From Nemorincola sp044225795 (GTDB lineage: Bacteria; Bacteroidota; Bacteroidia; Chitinophagales; Chitinophagaceae): a DNA stretch of 64,000 bases. Below the pieces are notes generated by a model that ran no database searches, had not been told where the DNA came from, and saw nothing but the letters and a program-made list of their open reading frames with translations. The position numbers and the translations under genes are program-made. Shown here piece by piece: positions 42,408-51,795 of the stretch. Location of the stretch: contig JBGAIF010000006.1 of assembly GCA_044225795.1 (NCBI GenBank), positions 159,938-223,937 on the forward strand, given 5' to 3'. Within the stretch, counting starts at the first letter, position 1. Each line of letters opens with the position of its first letter.

Positions 42408-44348
42408 ATGGCAAAACAAAAACCGGCAAACAGAGCCAGCCAACCACAACCGACCAAAACGCCCCCCGTCAGCCGTTCTTCGGCGGCGACTTCCCGGCCT
42501 GTAAAGGCAGAAGGTGTTTCTGAAAGAACACTTATCATCCTGCTCATAGCTATAGCTTTTATTATTAATATACGCACCGTATCATATAGCTACACCTATG
42601 ATGATACTGTATTTACCACAGAGCAGTCATACATTGGCATCAAAGGGCTGGGCGCTATACCCGGCTTATTTACCCATGCAAAGAACTACAATTATGACAA
42701 GAGCAACACAGGCTCCTGGCGCCCGTTGCTTCCCATTACATTCTGTATCGAGCATGAGTTCTTCGGATTCAAGCCTGCTGTCAGCCACTTTATCAACCTC
42801 CTGATCTTTGGCGCCATGCTGATGGTGCTGTACAAACTGCTCAGGCGTATGTTCTCTTCCTATTCTATATACATACCGTTCTTTATACTGTTGTTGTTTG
42901 AATTGCACCCTGTTCATACAGAGGTGATAGCCAGTGTCAAGAGCCGGGATGAATTGATGACGTTCACATTCACCGCACTGGCCATGCTGCAGAGCTTTAA
43001 GTTCATAGACAATAACAACATCAAACACCTGTTGTTGTCGTTTATCTATTACTTCATCGCGCTGCTTGCCAAAGAGAGCCCCTTGCCATTTGTGGCCCTT
43101 GTACCGGTGACATTATATTTTTTCTCGCAGGCGAAGTGGCAGCAGTTATTCGTGGCCACCGTTCCTTATGCCATTGGCGCGGTTGTTTTCGTTGTGCTTG
43201 GTTACGCATTCCTCGACAAAGTCCCGAATTCGCAGGTGACTGCGGTTACGGAGAATACGCTGATGGCTGCAAAAAATCTGAATGAGCAATGGGGTACAGC
43301 CTTCTTCATTCAGCTCAGGTATCTCGGGCTGTTATTATTCCCTCATCCCTTATCGTTCGATTATTCGTATAACCAAATACCCATTATGACCATGGGCAAT
43401 ATCGGTTCCATACTGGGGCTTGTTCTCGACCTCTGGCTCTTCATTTATGCTGTGCTCAATATGAAGAACAAGAGTGTGTACGCCTACGGCATACTTTTTT
43501 ACTTCATAGCGCTTAGTGTTACTTCTAATATCATTATTCTCATTGGTACCACTATGGGAGAGCGCCTTTTGTTCATTCCTTCTCTTGGTTTCTGTATCAT
43601 TGTTGTGTTCCTTCTTGCCAGGCTGTTCAAAGCAGATGTGGCTACACTTACTTATAGCAATGCCGGCAGGTTCTCTTACACGGTCATTGCTATTTGTGTG
43701 CTGTACAGCGCCAAGACAATGGCCAGGAACGAAGATTGGCAGAATAACCTTACCCTGTTCAAGAGTGGGGCAGAGATATGCCCCAATAGCTGGCGCACAC
43801 AATTTTGTGTAGGCGCGGAGTTGAAGTTAAAGGTGCTTGCAGAAACTGATCCCGTGGAGAAGGAGAAACTGATGAAGGAAGCCGTTGCATATCTGAACAG
43901 GTCATTGGCCATATACCCCAACAAGCCCGACACACATGCCGACCTTGGTGCTATTTATCTTACCTGGAAGAAGGATGACTCGGCTATTGTACATTTAGGT
44001 AGGGCTGTTGCTCTCAATCCTAAGTTGTCCAGTGCGGCAGCCAACCTCGGTACGGTCTATCTTACGCAGCAGAAATACCTCGAAGCGGCTTATTATTACC
44101 GGATGACCATTGCCGAAGATCCTAATAATAATATTGCTGTATTTAACAAAGCCGTCTGCGACGTACAGTTTCATAGCTATGATTCTGCAGTTTATAATTT
44201 TAAGAGGTCTTTCGAGTTGGATCCTAACTATAATAATCATAAAGCAATTGAATACACAGCTATCACATACAAGATGATGGGTAAGATGGATTCAGCCATC
44301 AGGTACATGAATATCGCTAAGTCATTTAACCCTGCATTCACATTATAA
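42408..44348 (+). CDS. TMTC-like membrane glycosyltransferase with TPR repeats
   Basis: The protein has 646 residues. A Pro/Ser/Thr-rich cytoplasmic start (1-40) is followed by about ten to eleven membrane helices and then TPRs (about 460-640; e.g. AVAYLNRSLAIYPNKPDTHADLGAIY). The first loop has SYTYDDTVFTTEQ with an acidic pair, the second RPLLPITFCIEH, and a later loop HPVHTEVIASVKSRDELM and AKESPLPF. These are hallmarks of the TMTC/DUF1736 group, thought to add mannose to proteins in eukaryotes. Its stop overlaps the next start (TAATG). It heads a three-gene set. Confidence 0.85.
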   Translation: MAKQKPANRASQPQPTKTPPVSRSSAATSRPVKAEGVSERTLIILLIAIAFIINIRTVSYSYTYDDTVFTTEQSYIGIKGLGAIPGLFTHAKNYNYDKSNTGSWRPLLPITFCIEHEFFGFKPAVSHFINLLIFGAMLMVLYKLLRRMFSSYSIYIPFFILLLFELHPVHTEVIASVKSRDELMTFTFTALAMLQSFKFIDNNNIKHLLLSFIYYFIALLAKESPLPFVALVPVTLYFFSQAKWQQLFVATVPYAIGAVVFVVLGYAFLDKVPNSQVTAVTENTLMAAKNLNEQWGTAFFIQLRYLGLLLFPHPLSFDYSYNQIPIMTMGNIGSILGLVLDLWLFIYAVLNMKNKSVYAYGILFYFIALSVTSNIIILIGTTMGERLLFIPSLGFCIIVVFLLARLFKADVATLTYSNAGRFSYTVIAICVLYSAKTMARNEDWQNNLTLFKSGAEICPNSWRTQFCVGAELKLKVLAETDPVEKEKLMKEAVAYLNRSLAIYPNKPDTHADLGAIYLTWKKDDSAIVHLGRAVALNPKLSSAAANLGTVYLTQQKYLEAAYYYRMTIAEDPNNNIAVFNKAVCDVQFHSYDSAVYNFKRSFELDPNYNNHKAIEYTAITYKMMGKMDSAIRYMNIAKSFNPAFTL

Positions 44349-45952
44349 TGAAGGATAAAAAACAGGTTTCGCAGGCTTCAAAGGAAAGCAACTCCCTATT
44401 GCAAAACCCATATTTGCCGGGTATCGCGATGTTCATTGTTGCCTTGGTAGTGGGGTTGCTAACTTATCACGATTATGGTATTGGTTGGGATGAGCCGGCG
44501 CAGCGCGGCCCCGGTATATTGAGCTACGATTATATCATGCATGGTAGCAAAGATCTGTTCATTAAGAAAAGTGACAATCATGGCGCGGGGTTTGAGATAC
44601 TGTTGGCGTTTATCGAAAAAGGATTTAATATTAATGATAGCAGGAACATCTACCTGATGCGTCATATAGTTTCCCACGTATTTTTTCTTGTTAGTGTTCT
44701 TGCAGGGTATGTTCTCCTATACAGGTTGTTCAAGGATCGTTTCATCGCTTCTCTTGGTTTCCTGATGCTTGCTCTTATGCCTCGTATATATGCTCACTCC
44801 TTCTTTAACTCGAAGGATGTTCCGTTCCTGGCTATGATCATTATTGTAATGATGTTGCTCGAGCTGGCATTCAGTAAGAATAAGGCAGGCATATTTCTTT
44901 TATTAGGCCTGGCAACCGGTTACGCCACCAGTATCAGGATCATGGGGGTGATGCTGGCGTTGTTTATAGTATTGTTCCTTGTAGCGGACGCGTTTTTTAA
45001 GATCAGGCAAAAGGAGAAGATCAATAAAGAGCTGGCTAATGCAGGTTTGTTCACATTCGGATTCATTCTGTTACTTTATCTGCCATGGCCATATTTGTGG
45101 AAAGACCCTATAAATATGTTCTTTGAGTCATTCAGTAAGATGTCTCATTATGCCTGGAATGGCGCTCTTTTGTTCCAGGGCCAGATCATGCACAGCGATA
45201 AGCCATTGCCCTGGACTTATTTCCCTACGTGGTTTATGATCAGTATTCCCGAGCTCTGGCTGATCGTTGGGTTCATAGGTATGGGATTGCTTGGGTATGA
45301 TATGTACAAACGCCCCCTCACTTATATACAGAATACCACGGAGCGGATATTCCTGTTCATACTGCTTTGTTTCTGGGTGCCTATAATATCTGTAATATTT
45401 CTTCAGTCAGTTATCTACGATGATTGGCGCCACCTGTATTTTGTATATCCGTCGTTTGTCTTCATTGGCTTGTATTTTGTTCATAAGCTCCTAAAAGGGA
45501 AATTTGTGAAGATAGTGCAAGGGGTGTGTGCGCTTCAGGTATTATTGCTTCTTGTTTTCATGGTCAGGAACCATCCGTTCAACCAGGTGTATTTCAATAA
45601 CCTGGTCTCTCACGACGAAGAATATCTCAGGAAGAACTATGATATGGAATATTGGGGTTTATCGTTTGCTCAGGGGCTTCAGTATCTGGCAGAGAACGAT
45701 ACGTCCCGTAAGATCAATATTTGCTGTGAATATACTACGCCGCTGGACAACAACATCATGTTCCTGAAAAAGGAAGATAGAGGCCGCTTTGCATTTTCCC
45801 AGTTTCAGCAGGCAGATTACTTTATGTCGGTATTCAGGATGCACCCGGATGATTATCCCGGCACTAACATCGTTTATGAGGTACAGGTGTTGAACAGTAC
45901 TATTTTCCGTGTATATAAGTTAAAGGAAAACGGCAAGCCAGCCGGTCGCTGA
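44348..45952 (+). CDS. GT-C membrane glycosyltransferase, tandem copy 1
   Basis: The protein has 534 residues and about ten to twelve membrane helices. The first periplasmic loop is DYGIGWDEPAQRGPGIL, with the GWDEP acidic pair of ArnT/PMT enzymes. NDSRNIYLMRHIVSHVFF and AHSFFNSKDVPFLA are further family-like strings. A C-terminal domain of about 90 residues is probably periplasmic. It is similar along its length to the next gene, so the two arose by duplication. Substrate unknown; polyprenyl-phosphate sugar is likely. Confidence 0.87.
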   Translation: MKDKKQVSQASKESNSLLQNPYLPGIAMFIVALVVGLLTYHDYGIGWDEPAQRGPGILSYDYIMHGSKDLFIKKSDNHGAGFEILLAFIEKGFNINDSRNIYLMRHIVSHVFFLVSVLAGYVLLYRLFKDRFIASLGFLMLALMPRIYAHSFFNSKDVPFLAMIIIVMMLLELAFSKNKAGIFLLLGLATGYATSIRIMGVMLALFIVLFLVADAFFKIRQKEKINKELANAGLFTFGFILLLYLPWPYLWKDPINMFFESFSKMSHYAWNGALLFQGQIMHSDKPLPWTYFPTWFMISIPELWLIVGFIGMGLLGYDMYKRPLTYIQNTTERIFLFILLCFWVPIISVIFLQSVIYDDWRHLYFVYPSFVFIGLYFVHKLLKGKFVKIVQGVCALQVLLLLVFMVRNHPFNQVYFNNLVSHDEEYLRKNYDMEYWGLSFAQGLQYLAENDTSRKINICCEYTTPLDNNIMFLKKEDRGRFAFSQFQQADYFMSVFRMHPDDYPGTNIVYEVQVLNSTIFRVYKLKENGKPAGR

Positions 45953-45976
45953 TCATATTAATAACTATAGGAACAA

Positions 45977-47536
45977 ATGAAAGAAAAGATATCGCCATAT
46001 ATACCCGGACTGATATTATTGTTGATCGGCCTGGTTATTGGTTTACTCACCTACAAGGATTATGGCATGGGGTGGGATGAGCCTTACCAGCGTGGCCCCG
46101 GAATTTTAAACTATAATTACGCCTTTCATGGCAATCCCGAGCTATTCCAGAAAGAGACAGATAATCATGGTGCGGGATTCGAGCTTTTTTTGTTGTTTTT
46201 TGAGAAAGGGTTGGGACTTAAGGATAGCCGCGACATATACATGAACAGGCATATTATTACCAATGTATTCTTCCTGCTTAGTGCTTTTGCAGGCTATGTG
46301 CTGGTTCTGAGACTGTTTAAGAACGACCGGTTTCTTGCTTCATTGGGGTTCATTCTTTTCGCATTTACACCACGGCTGTACGCACATTCATTTTTTAATA
46401 GTAAGGATATTCCATTTTACTGCATGCTGCTGATCACACTTGCTTTGAGCAGGGCCGCATTTGACAGGCAGAAACCCTGGCTTTTTTTGTTGGCAGGGTT
46501 GGCGGCGGGTTATGGAACCAGTATTCGTATCATGGGCATCATGTTACTTTTGTTTATTGGCATATTCCTGTTAATTGATGTATTTGATGCGCTGAAGAAG
46601 AAAGAAAAAGTAAATCAGATACTTGTCAATCTGGGGGTATTTGCCGGTAGCTTCGTTTTTGCGCTGTATATATCATGGCCGTATTTGTGGAGAAAACCGT
46701 TACATAATTTTGTTGCCAGCTTTAGCGCTATGTCGCATTACAAATGGGCAAATGAAACACTGATCAACGGAAAGATGGTGGTTGCAACACACTTGTCATG
46801 GACCTATATTCCTATTTGGTTTGTTGTTACCACACCCTTATTGTGGCTTGTGGCCGGGTTTGCCGGAATAGGTTGGTTGGTCTATCAGATGTCAGGTTCC
46901 TTCAGGCCGTTTTTGTCAAATACAAGGGAAAGGAATTTTCTGTTGTATTTATTGTGCTTTTTTGTTCCAGTCATCAGTGTTATCGTTTTGCACTCCGTGA
47001 TGTATGATGACTGGAGGCATTTGTTCTTTATTTACCCCCCGTTCGTTTTACTGGCGCTCTATTTCCTTCATGTGCTGTTGCAGAAGAAATATAAGGTAGT
47101 CGTTCAGGCACTTTGCGGCATACAGGTTGCTGCCTTGTTGCTGTTTATGGTTAGAAACCATCCATTTCATCACATCTATTTCAATGAGCTGGTGTCTCAT
47201 GAAGACGAATATCTTCGCCGCAACTATGAGCTTGATTACTGGGGATGCAGCTTCAAACAGGCTCTTGATCATATTGTGGAAACTGACAGCAGGAAGGACA
47301 TAAAGGTGTGTAGCAATCTTTCGGCCTATATAGAGAACAATACGCTGATGTTGCTTCCGGAAGACAGGGCGAGGGTGAGATTTACGGCCCCGGATTCGGC
47401 AGACTATTTTATTACTAACTATAGGGGGCATCCTGATGACTACCCGGGAGCTAATATTGATTTTTCGATCTCGGTTCAGAATAGCAGTATAGTGCAGATA
47501 TTCAAGCTAAGAAATATAAATTATATGCTTCATTAA
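45977..47536 (+). CDS. GT-C membrane glycosyltransferase, tandem copy 2
   Basis: The protein has 519 residues and the same plan as its neighbour: DYGMGWDEPYQRGPGIL, DSRDIYMNRHIITNVFF, AHSFFNSKDIPFYC and a matching C-terminal domain (HPDDYPGANI). The two copies share almost every loop motif, but the amino acids in helices have drifted, which suggests an old duplication kept by selection. It ends at a strong terminator. Confidence 0.87.
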   Translation: MKEKISPYIPGLILLLIGLVIGLLTYKDYGMGWDEPYQRGPGILNYNYAFHGNPELFQKETDNHGAGFELFLLFFEKGLGLKDSRDIYMNRHIITNVFFLLSAFAGYVLVLRLFKNDRFLASLGFILFAFTPRLYAHSFFNSKDIPFYCMLLITLALSRAAFDRQKPWLFLLAGLAAGYGTSIRIMGIMLLLFIGIFLLIDVFDALKKKEKVNQILVNLGVFAGSFVFALYISWPYLWRKPLHNFVASFSAMSHYKWANETLINGKMVVATHLSWTYIPIWFVVTTPLLWLVAGFAGIGWLVYQMSGSFRPFLSNTRERNFLLYLLCFFVPVISVIVLHSVMYDDWRHLFFIYPPFVLLALYFLHVLLQKKYKVVVQALCGIQVAALLLFMVRNHPFHHIYFNELVSHEDEYLRRNYELDYWGCSFKQALDHIVETDSRKDIKVCSNLSAYIENNTLMLLPEDRARVRFTAPDSADYFITNYRGHPDDYPGANIDFSISVQNSSIVQIFKLRNINYMLH

Positions 47537-47538
47537 AA

Positions 47539-47570
47539 CAAACAGGGCTCACGAATGTGAGCCCTGTTTG
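47539..47570. terminator. Bidirectional terminator between the GT-C operon and the NHL gene
   Basis: CAAACAGGGCTCAC (47539-47552) and its exact reverse complement (47557-47570) make a 14-base-pair stem with loop GAAT. It separates two convergent genes. Confidence 0.92.
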
Positions 47571-47589
47571 AGATAGGGTGTTGTCTAGC

Positions 47590-49167
47590 TTAATTTACCA
47601 AAACTATTTTTTTAGCCCATTGCTTACCTCCTGAAGATACATTCAGGAAATAGATCCCTTGCGGTGCATCGAGTTTTGTTTCTGCAGGTTTGTTGGTTTC
47701 GATCGTCATTGTTTTTATTCGAACACCTACTACATTGGTGATAGTTACAATGGCATCGCTGTTGATATCGTTATTCACGACGATACTGAATGAGCCATTT
47801 GTTGGATTAGGGAATACGGAAAGCTCATTTTCTGAAGCATAGGTGTTATTTATGCCGGCGTGAGATGTGCACGATACTACTGTTACAGTTTTGTAAGCTG
47901 CGTCAGTAGCTGTTTTGTAAGTTATTGTTGCCGTACCGGCAGCTACTCCTGTTACAATTCCCGACGATGTGCCGATTGTAGCAACAGTTGTCGTGCTGCT
48001 GCTCCAGGTTCCGCCGGGTGTTGCGTCACTCAGAGTGGCCGTCGCTGCTATGCATATTGAAGACGATCCTCCCGTTACGGTCATTGATGGCGCAGCAGAT
48101 ACTTTTCTGATTCTGTTGTTTGGTGCGTCTGCAATGTACAGATTGCCTGCAGCGTCGAGAGAAACGCTCTTTGGTGCACTGAGCATTGCTGCCGCTGCCG
48201 GGCCGCCATCGCCCGAAAATCCATAAGTTGTTGTTCCGGCATAAGTTGATATGATACTTGTAGATCCGCTGAATCTGCGGATGCAGTTGTTCTTATTATC
48301 AGTTATGTACAGGTTGTCGCCGGCATCAAACGCAATTCCCATTGGATGGTTCATCTTTGCTATTCCTCCGGCTCCTCCGTCGCCGGCATATCCGGCTACG
48401 CCATTACCGACAGCCGTAAATATCTTCCCCGAAGAATTGTCAACGTACCGGACTCTACTACTTCCTGAGTCTGAAATATATACGGTGCCGGCTGAATTGA
48501 TGGCAATACCTGCCGGACCATTTATGCCTGCTGCAGTTGCTGCCCCGGCATCGCCACTGTATGAGCCTGCTCCGGAGCCGGCAAATGTGCTGATATTCCC
48601 GCCCATTATTTTCCGCACTTTATTATTTACGTTATCGGCTACATATATGATACCTGATGCGTCAATTGCTATTGCCAGCGGGCCATTCAGATGTGCTGCA
48701 GTAGCCGGGCCTCCATCTCCCGTTGATCCTGACATCCCGGCCATCCCTGCAATAGAAGTTATTGTGCCCGAGGATACCTTACGGATATTATGAGCGTTAT
48801 AATCAGCTATATACAGGCTGCCGCCGGCATCAACAGCTACCGCTACGGGGTAGCTTAGCTGTGCTGCAGTAGCCGGTCCGCCGTCGCCTCCGGTTCCGGG
48901 TGTGCCTGTGCCTGCAACAGTAGATATCACACCGGATGAATTGACCATTCTTATACGTGCATTTGCTGCATCTGCGATGTAAATGTTTCCGCTTGCATCA
49001 CTGGCAGTTCCGTTAGGTAAATTGATCTGTGCGGCAGTTGCCGCTCCGCCATCTCCTGCGAAACTGGCAGATCCGTTTCCTGCAATTGTGCTTATCGTTT
49101 GTGAATGAGCATGGGTAGCATATAACATTATGTATGCCGACATAATAGTGTAGATGGTTCTTTTCAT
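47590..49167 (-). CDS. Secreted NHL-repeat propeller protein with T9SS sorting domain
   Basis: The protein has 525 residues and a signal peptide. Six repeats of the form GDGGxATAA...P...DAxGNxYIADxxNxRIRKV fill about residues 25-355, matching a six-bladed NHL propeller. A BIG2-like domain follows (VATIGTSSGIVTGVAAGTATITY). The last 80 residues, opening with LSVFPNPTNGSF, are a type IX secretion C-terminal sorting domain (family A type), so the protein should be exported and fixed on the cell surface. Ligand unknown. Confidence 0.92.
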   Translation of the reverse strand: MKRTIYTIMSAYIMLYATHAHSQTISTIAGNGSASFAGDGGAATAAQINLPNGTASDASGNIYIADAANARIRMVNSSGVISTVAGTGTPGTGGDGGPATAAQLSYPVAVAVDAGGSLYIADYNAHNIRKVSSGTITSIAGMAGMSGSTGDGGPATAAHLNGPLAIAIDASGIIYVADNVNNKVRKIMGGNISTFAGSGAGSYSGDAGAATAAGINGPAGIAINSAGTVYISDSGSSRVRYVDNSSGKIFTAVGNGVAGYAGDGGAGGIAKMNHPMGIAFDAGDNLYITDNKNNCIRRFSGSTSIISTYAGTTTYGFSGDGGPAAAAMLSAPKSVSLDAAGNLYIADAPNNRIRKVSAAPSMTVTGGSSSICIAATATLSDATPGGTWSSSTTTVATIGTSSGIVTGVAAGTATITYKTATDAAYKTVTVVSCTSHAGINNTYASENELSVFPNPTNGSFSIVVNNDINSDAIVTITNVVGVRIKTMTIETNKPAETKLDAPQGIYFLNVSSGGKQWAKKIVLVN

Positions 49168-49405
49168 AAAAACTTGTCTGGTTAATGTGTGGAAATGTAG
49201 TTATCAACCAAATGAAGACCTTCGTTTGATTTTAAAGGTTGGGTGATCATTGTCTGGCTGTCGCTTTGATTCATGCCTATTAATTAACTGTCCATTAATC
49301 GATTTCTGACATTAGCGCCTCGTTATTGCCCGGAGGTAATTTTTATTTTTTAAAAAAAAATGTTGCCTTGTCGTCATTACTGCCGGGTGTATTTACCTTT
49401 ACTTA

Positions 49406-50137
49406 GTGAAGATAATTTCAGGTAAAGCAGAGGTTAAACCTATAGTTAATGAACTTGTCGTTTCTTTCCGGGACAATGGGATGGACTCGTTGGTTCAATC
49501 ATTAGATGCATTGATCCTGCAGAGGAAGGTCAGATATCCTATCCTGGAGTTTGTTGCAAGAGCGCTGTATCAATGCATTCCGGCTCATAGTCATGTTGAA
49601 TTGTGCGATAGAATAGTGTCTTTACGTGCAAATGGCAGTGAGGTTATTGCTGGAATGATATTACAACTTCGATTGCCGGATCATTACCACGCAAGTATAT
49701 TAAAGGCCAAAGAATATGTGATACGTGGAGAAGGATGGTTACCATGCGATACTATTGGTGAACGTGTATTTGGCCATGCTCTACTTACACAGCCAGCCAC
49801 TACCATTCCGGTATTGTGCAAGTTGTCAAAAAGCGATGACAAATGGGTTGTTCGTTCGGTAGGCGTTGCTGTGCATTATGCGGTTAAGAAAGGTTTGACC
49901 AAAGATCACGTTGCCGAAATGTTCAACCTGTTATTATCATTGGCAACTACAACGGACTTTCATACAAAGAAAGGTATTGGTTGGGCAGCAAAAACGATCG
50001 CGAAATTTCATCCGGATATTATTGCACAGTTTGAAAGTGAGATCAAAGATGATCCGGCTATCAGAACTTGGTTTAGAACGAAAGTTAAAATTGGCTTAAG
50101 CAGAACATACAAATATGCCGGCAGGTATACAAGTTAA
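49406..50137 (+). CDS. DNA alkylation repeat (AlkD-like) HEAT protein
   Basis: The protein has 243 residues and starts at GTG. It is all-helical, with HEAT-like units such as SKSDDKWVVRSVGVAVHYAVKKG and HTKKGIGWAAKTIAKFHPDI. The WVVRS string and the later GIGWAAKTIAK resemble the AlkD/DNA-alkylation-repeat family, in which aromatic and acidic residues flip or expose alkylated bases. The N-terminal half is less clear. It overlaps the radical SAM gene by 23 bases, so the pair is coupled. Confidence 0.7.
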   Translation: MKIISGKAEVKPIVNELVVSFRDNGMDSLVQSLDALILQRKVRYPILEFVARALYQCIPAHSHVELCDRIVSLRANGSEVIAGMILQLRLPDHYHASILKAKEYVIRGEGWLPCDTIGERVFGHALLTQPATTIPVLCKLSKSDDKWVVRSVGVAVHYAVKKGLTKDHVAEMFNLLLSLATTTDFHTKKGIGWAAKTIAKFHPDIIAQFESEIKDDPAIRTWFRTKVKIGLSRTYKYAGRYTS

Positions 50138-51002
50138 GTCCATATTGAATAAAACCAAACGGAGGGATGCCTGGTTTCTCGACGATTATACGGTCAATCC
50201 GTATAGCGGATGCTCATTCAATTGCTTGTACTGCTATATTCGTGGCAGTAAGTACGGTGAGCACATGGAGGACAGGACCTCTGTGAAAACAAATGCCATC
50301 GAATTATTAGATAAGCAACTTGCTGCCAGGGCACGGAGCGGTCAGTATGGCTTTATAGTTGTTTCATCAGCTACAGACCCGTATTTGCATTTAGAGAAAC
50401 AGGAAATGATGACCCGGCGTGTATTGGAAGTGATAGTGAAGTATCGGTTTCCTGTACACATTATCACTAAATCTGATCTTGTGATGCGTGATCTGGACCT
50501 GTTGCGCGAGATAGATGAGCGATCAATACTTCCTGCCGATCTGGCTGATAAATTAAATAGAAAGACACTCATCACGTTCTCCTTTTCAACGCTCGACGAC
50601 ACTATTGGTCATGTGTTTGAGCCGGGGGCTACTCCACCATCTCTCCGGTTGGAAATCCTCAGGTATTGTATTTATGAAGGGTTCCATTGTGGTGTAAGCA
50701 TGATGCCCTTATTGCCCTACATCTCAGATACATCGGCTAGCCTCGAGCTTATGTTCAGTACTTTCAAGTCTGTTGGGGTGAAGTATTTATTTCCTTCTAC
50801 GATCACATTATTTGGAGATGGGATCGCCGATAGTAAGACTTTGGTGCTGAGAGCGGTTGACAAACACTATCCTCATTTGTTAGACAAATATCAGAGGTTG
50901 TTTGCCAACGGCTCACAATTACCATCTTATTACAACGCTGCCTTTGGCTTGAAAATGAAAGAACTTTTTGCGAAATATCATTTAAGTGACCGAATAGTTT
51001 AA
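50115..51002 (+). CDS. Radical SAM protein, spore photoproduct lyase-like
   Basis: The protein has 295 residues. NPYSGCSFNCLYCYIRG carries the CxxxCxxC cluster ligands near residue 33, the hallmark of radical SAM enzymes, and the next regions (SSATDPYLHLEKQEMMTR, HIITKSDLVMRDLDLL) match the SPL-like group that repairs thymine photoproducts or modifies nucleic acids. Bacteroidota do not form spores, so another DNA-lesion substrate is likely. Together with the AlkD-like protein it looks like a DNA-repair pair. Confidence 0.88.
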   Translation: MPAGIQVKSILNKTKRRDAWFLDDYTVNPYSGCSFNCLYCYIRGSKYGEHMEDRTSVKTNAIELLDKQLAARARSGQYGFIVVSSATDPYLHLEKQEMMTRRVLEVIVKYRFPVHIITKSDLVMRDLDLLREIDERSILPADLADKLNRKTLITFSFSTLDDTIGHVFEPGATPPSLRLEILRYCIYEGFHCGVSMMPLLPYISDTSASLELMFSTFKSVGVKYLFPSTITLFGDGIADSKTLVLRAVDKHYPHLLDKYQRLFANGSQLPSYYNAAFGLKMKELFAKYHLSDRIV

Positions 51003-51712
51003 AGATGCGATACATGCCCGGAGCCGGATATCTTTGTATCTACTGCCGGGTTGCCCATGTAGAATACGTCGCCACTACCGGAAATATTGACATTTAGATG
51101 GTCGGTCGCGTAGATCTTTGTTGTTCCCGACCCACTGGTCTCCGTACTTACACTCTTTGCCACAACTCCCAGCAGGTCTATGCTGCCGCTGCCGCTTATA
51201 CGCGTAGATATGCCGTTTGCTGTTCCACCGTTTGTTGTAATAGTTCCCGATCCGCTGATGTTCACAGTTAATGTTTGTGTGCTGATCTGTGATACATTGA
51301 TCATTCCCGAACCAGTAAGCTTTACGTTCATATTGTTTGTTGTTATGGGTTGTTGAGACCACAGGTTGCCGGATCCGTTAATACCTAATGAACTTATTGA
51401 TGGTGCCGTGATACGTACAATGATCCTGCTGTGGCTCCATACGTTCTTGTATCTTTCAAATTGTATCCTGAGCTCTCCGTTTACAACAGGGAGATACATG
51501 ATGTCCTGGATATTTTGCTGCGCCTCTATTTCTATCTTGTAGAAGTTGTCTTGTGTATAGTAGATGTCTGCATCTATATCTGATGTTATACCTGTAAAGT
51601 CAGATACTGTGTATGTTTTTGTTACCACCGGACCGTCGCCACTTATCTTATGACAAGACTGGAACAGGAATGATATCAGAAGAATAAGTGCTGCTAACAT
51701 GATCTTTTTCAT
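50999..51712 (-). CDS. Head-GIN (DUF2807) lipoprotein
   Basis: The protein has 237 residues. A signal peptide ends with lipobox LFQSC, so it is lipidated. The mature part is a right-handed beta-helix type DUF2807 domain with repeated GSG turns (NGSGNLWS, LTGSGMINVS, ISGSGTITTN, TSGSGTTKIY). The ligand or partner is unknown. Its stop overlaps that of the convergent radical SAM gene by four bases in TTTAAA. Confidence 0.9.
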   Translation of the reverse strand: MKKIMLAALILLISFLFQSCHKISGDGPVVTKTYTVSDFTGITSDIDADIYYTQDNFYKIEIEAQQNIQDIMYLPVVNGELRIQFERYKNVWSHSRIIVRITAPSISSLGINGSGNLWSQQPITTNNMNVKLTGSGMINVSQISTQTLTVNISGSGTITTNGGTANGISTRISGSGSIDLLGVVAKSVSTETSGSGTTKIYATDHLNVNISGSGDVFYMGNPAVDTKISGSGHVSHL

Positions 51713-51795
51713 ATTTTTTTGGTGTTTTATTTTGTTGTTTTATATAGAAGACAATCAGATCGCCTGTTACCCCTATAGGTGGCGTTTTTTTTTTC

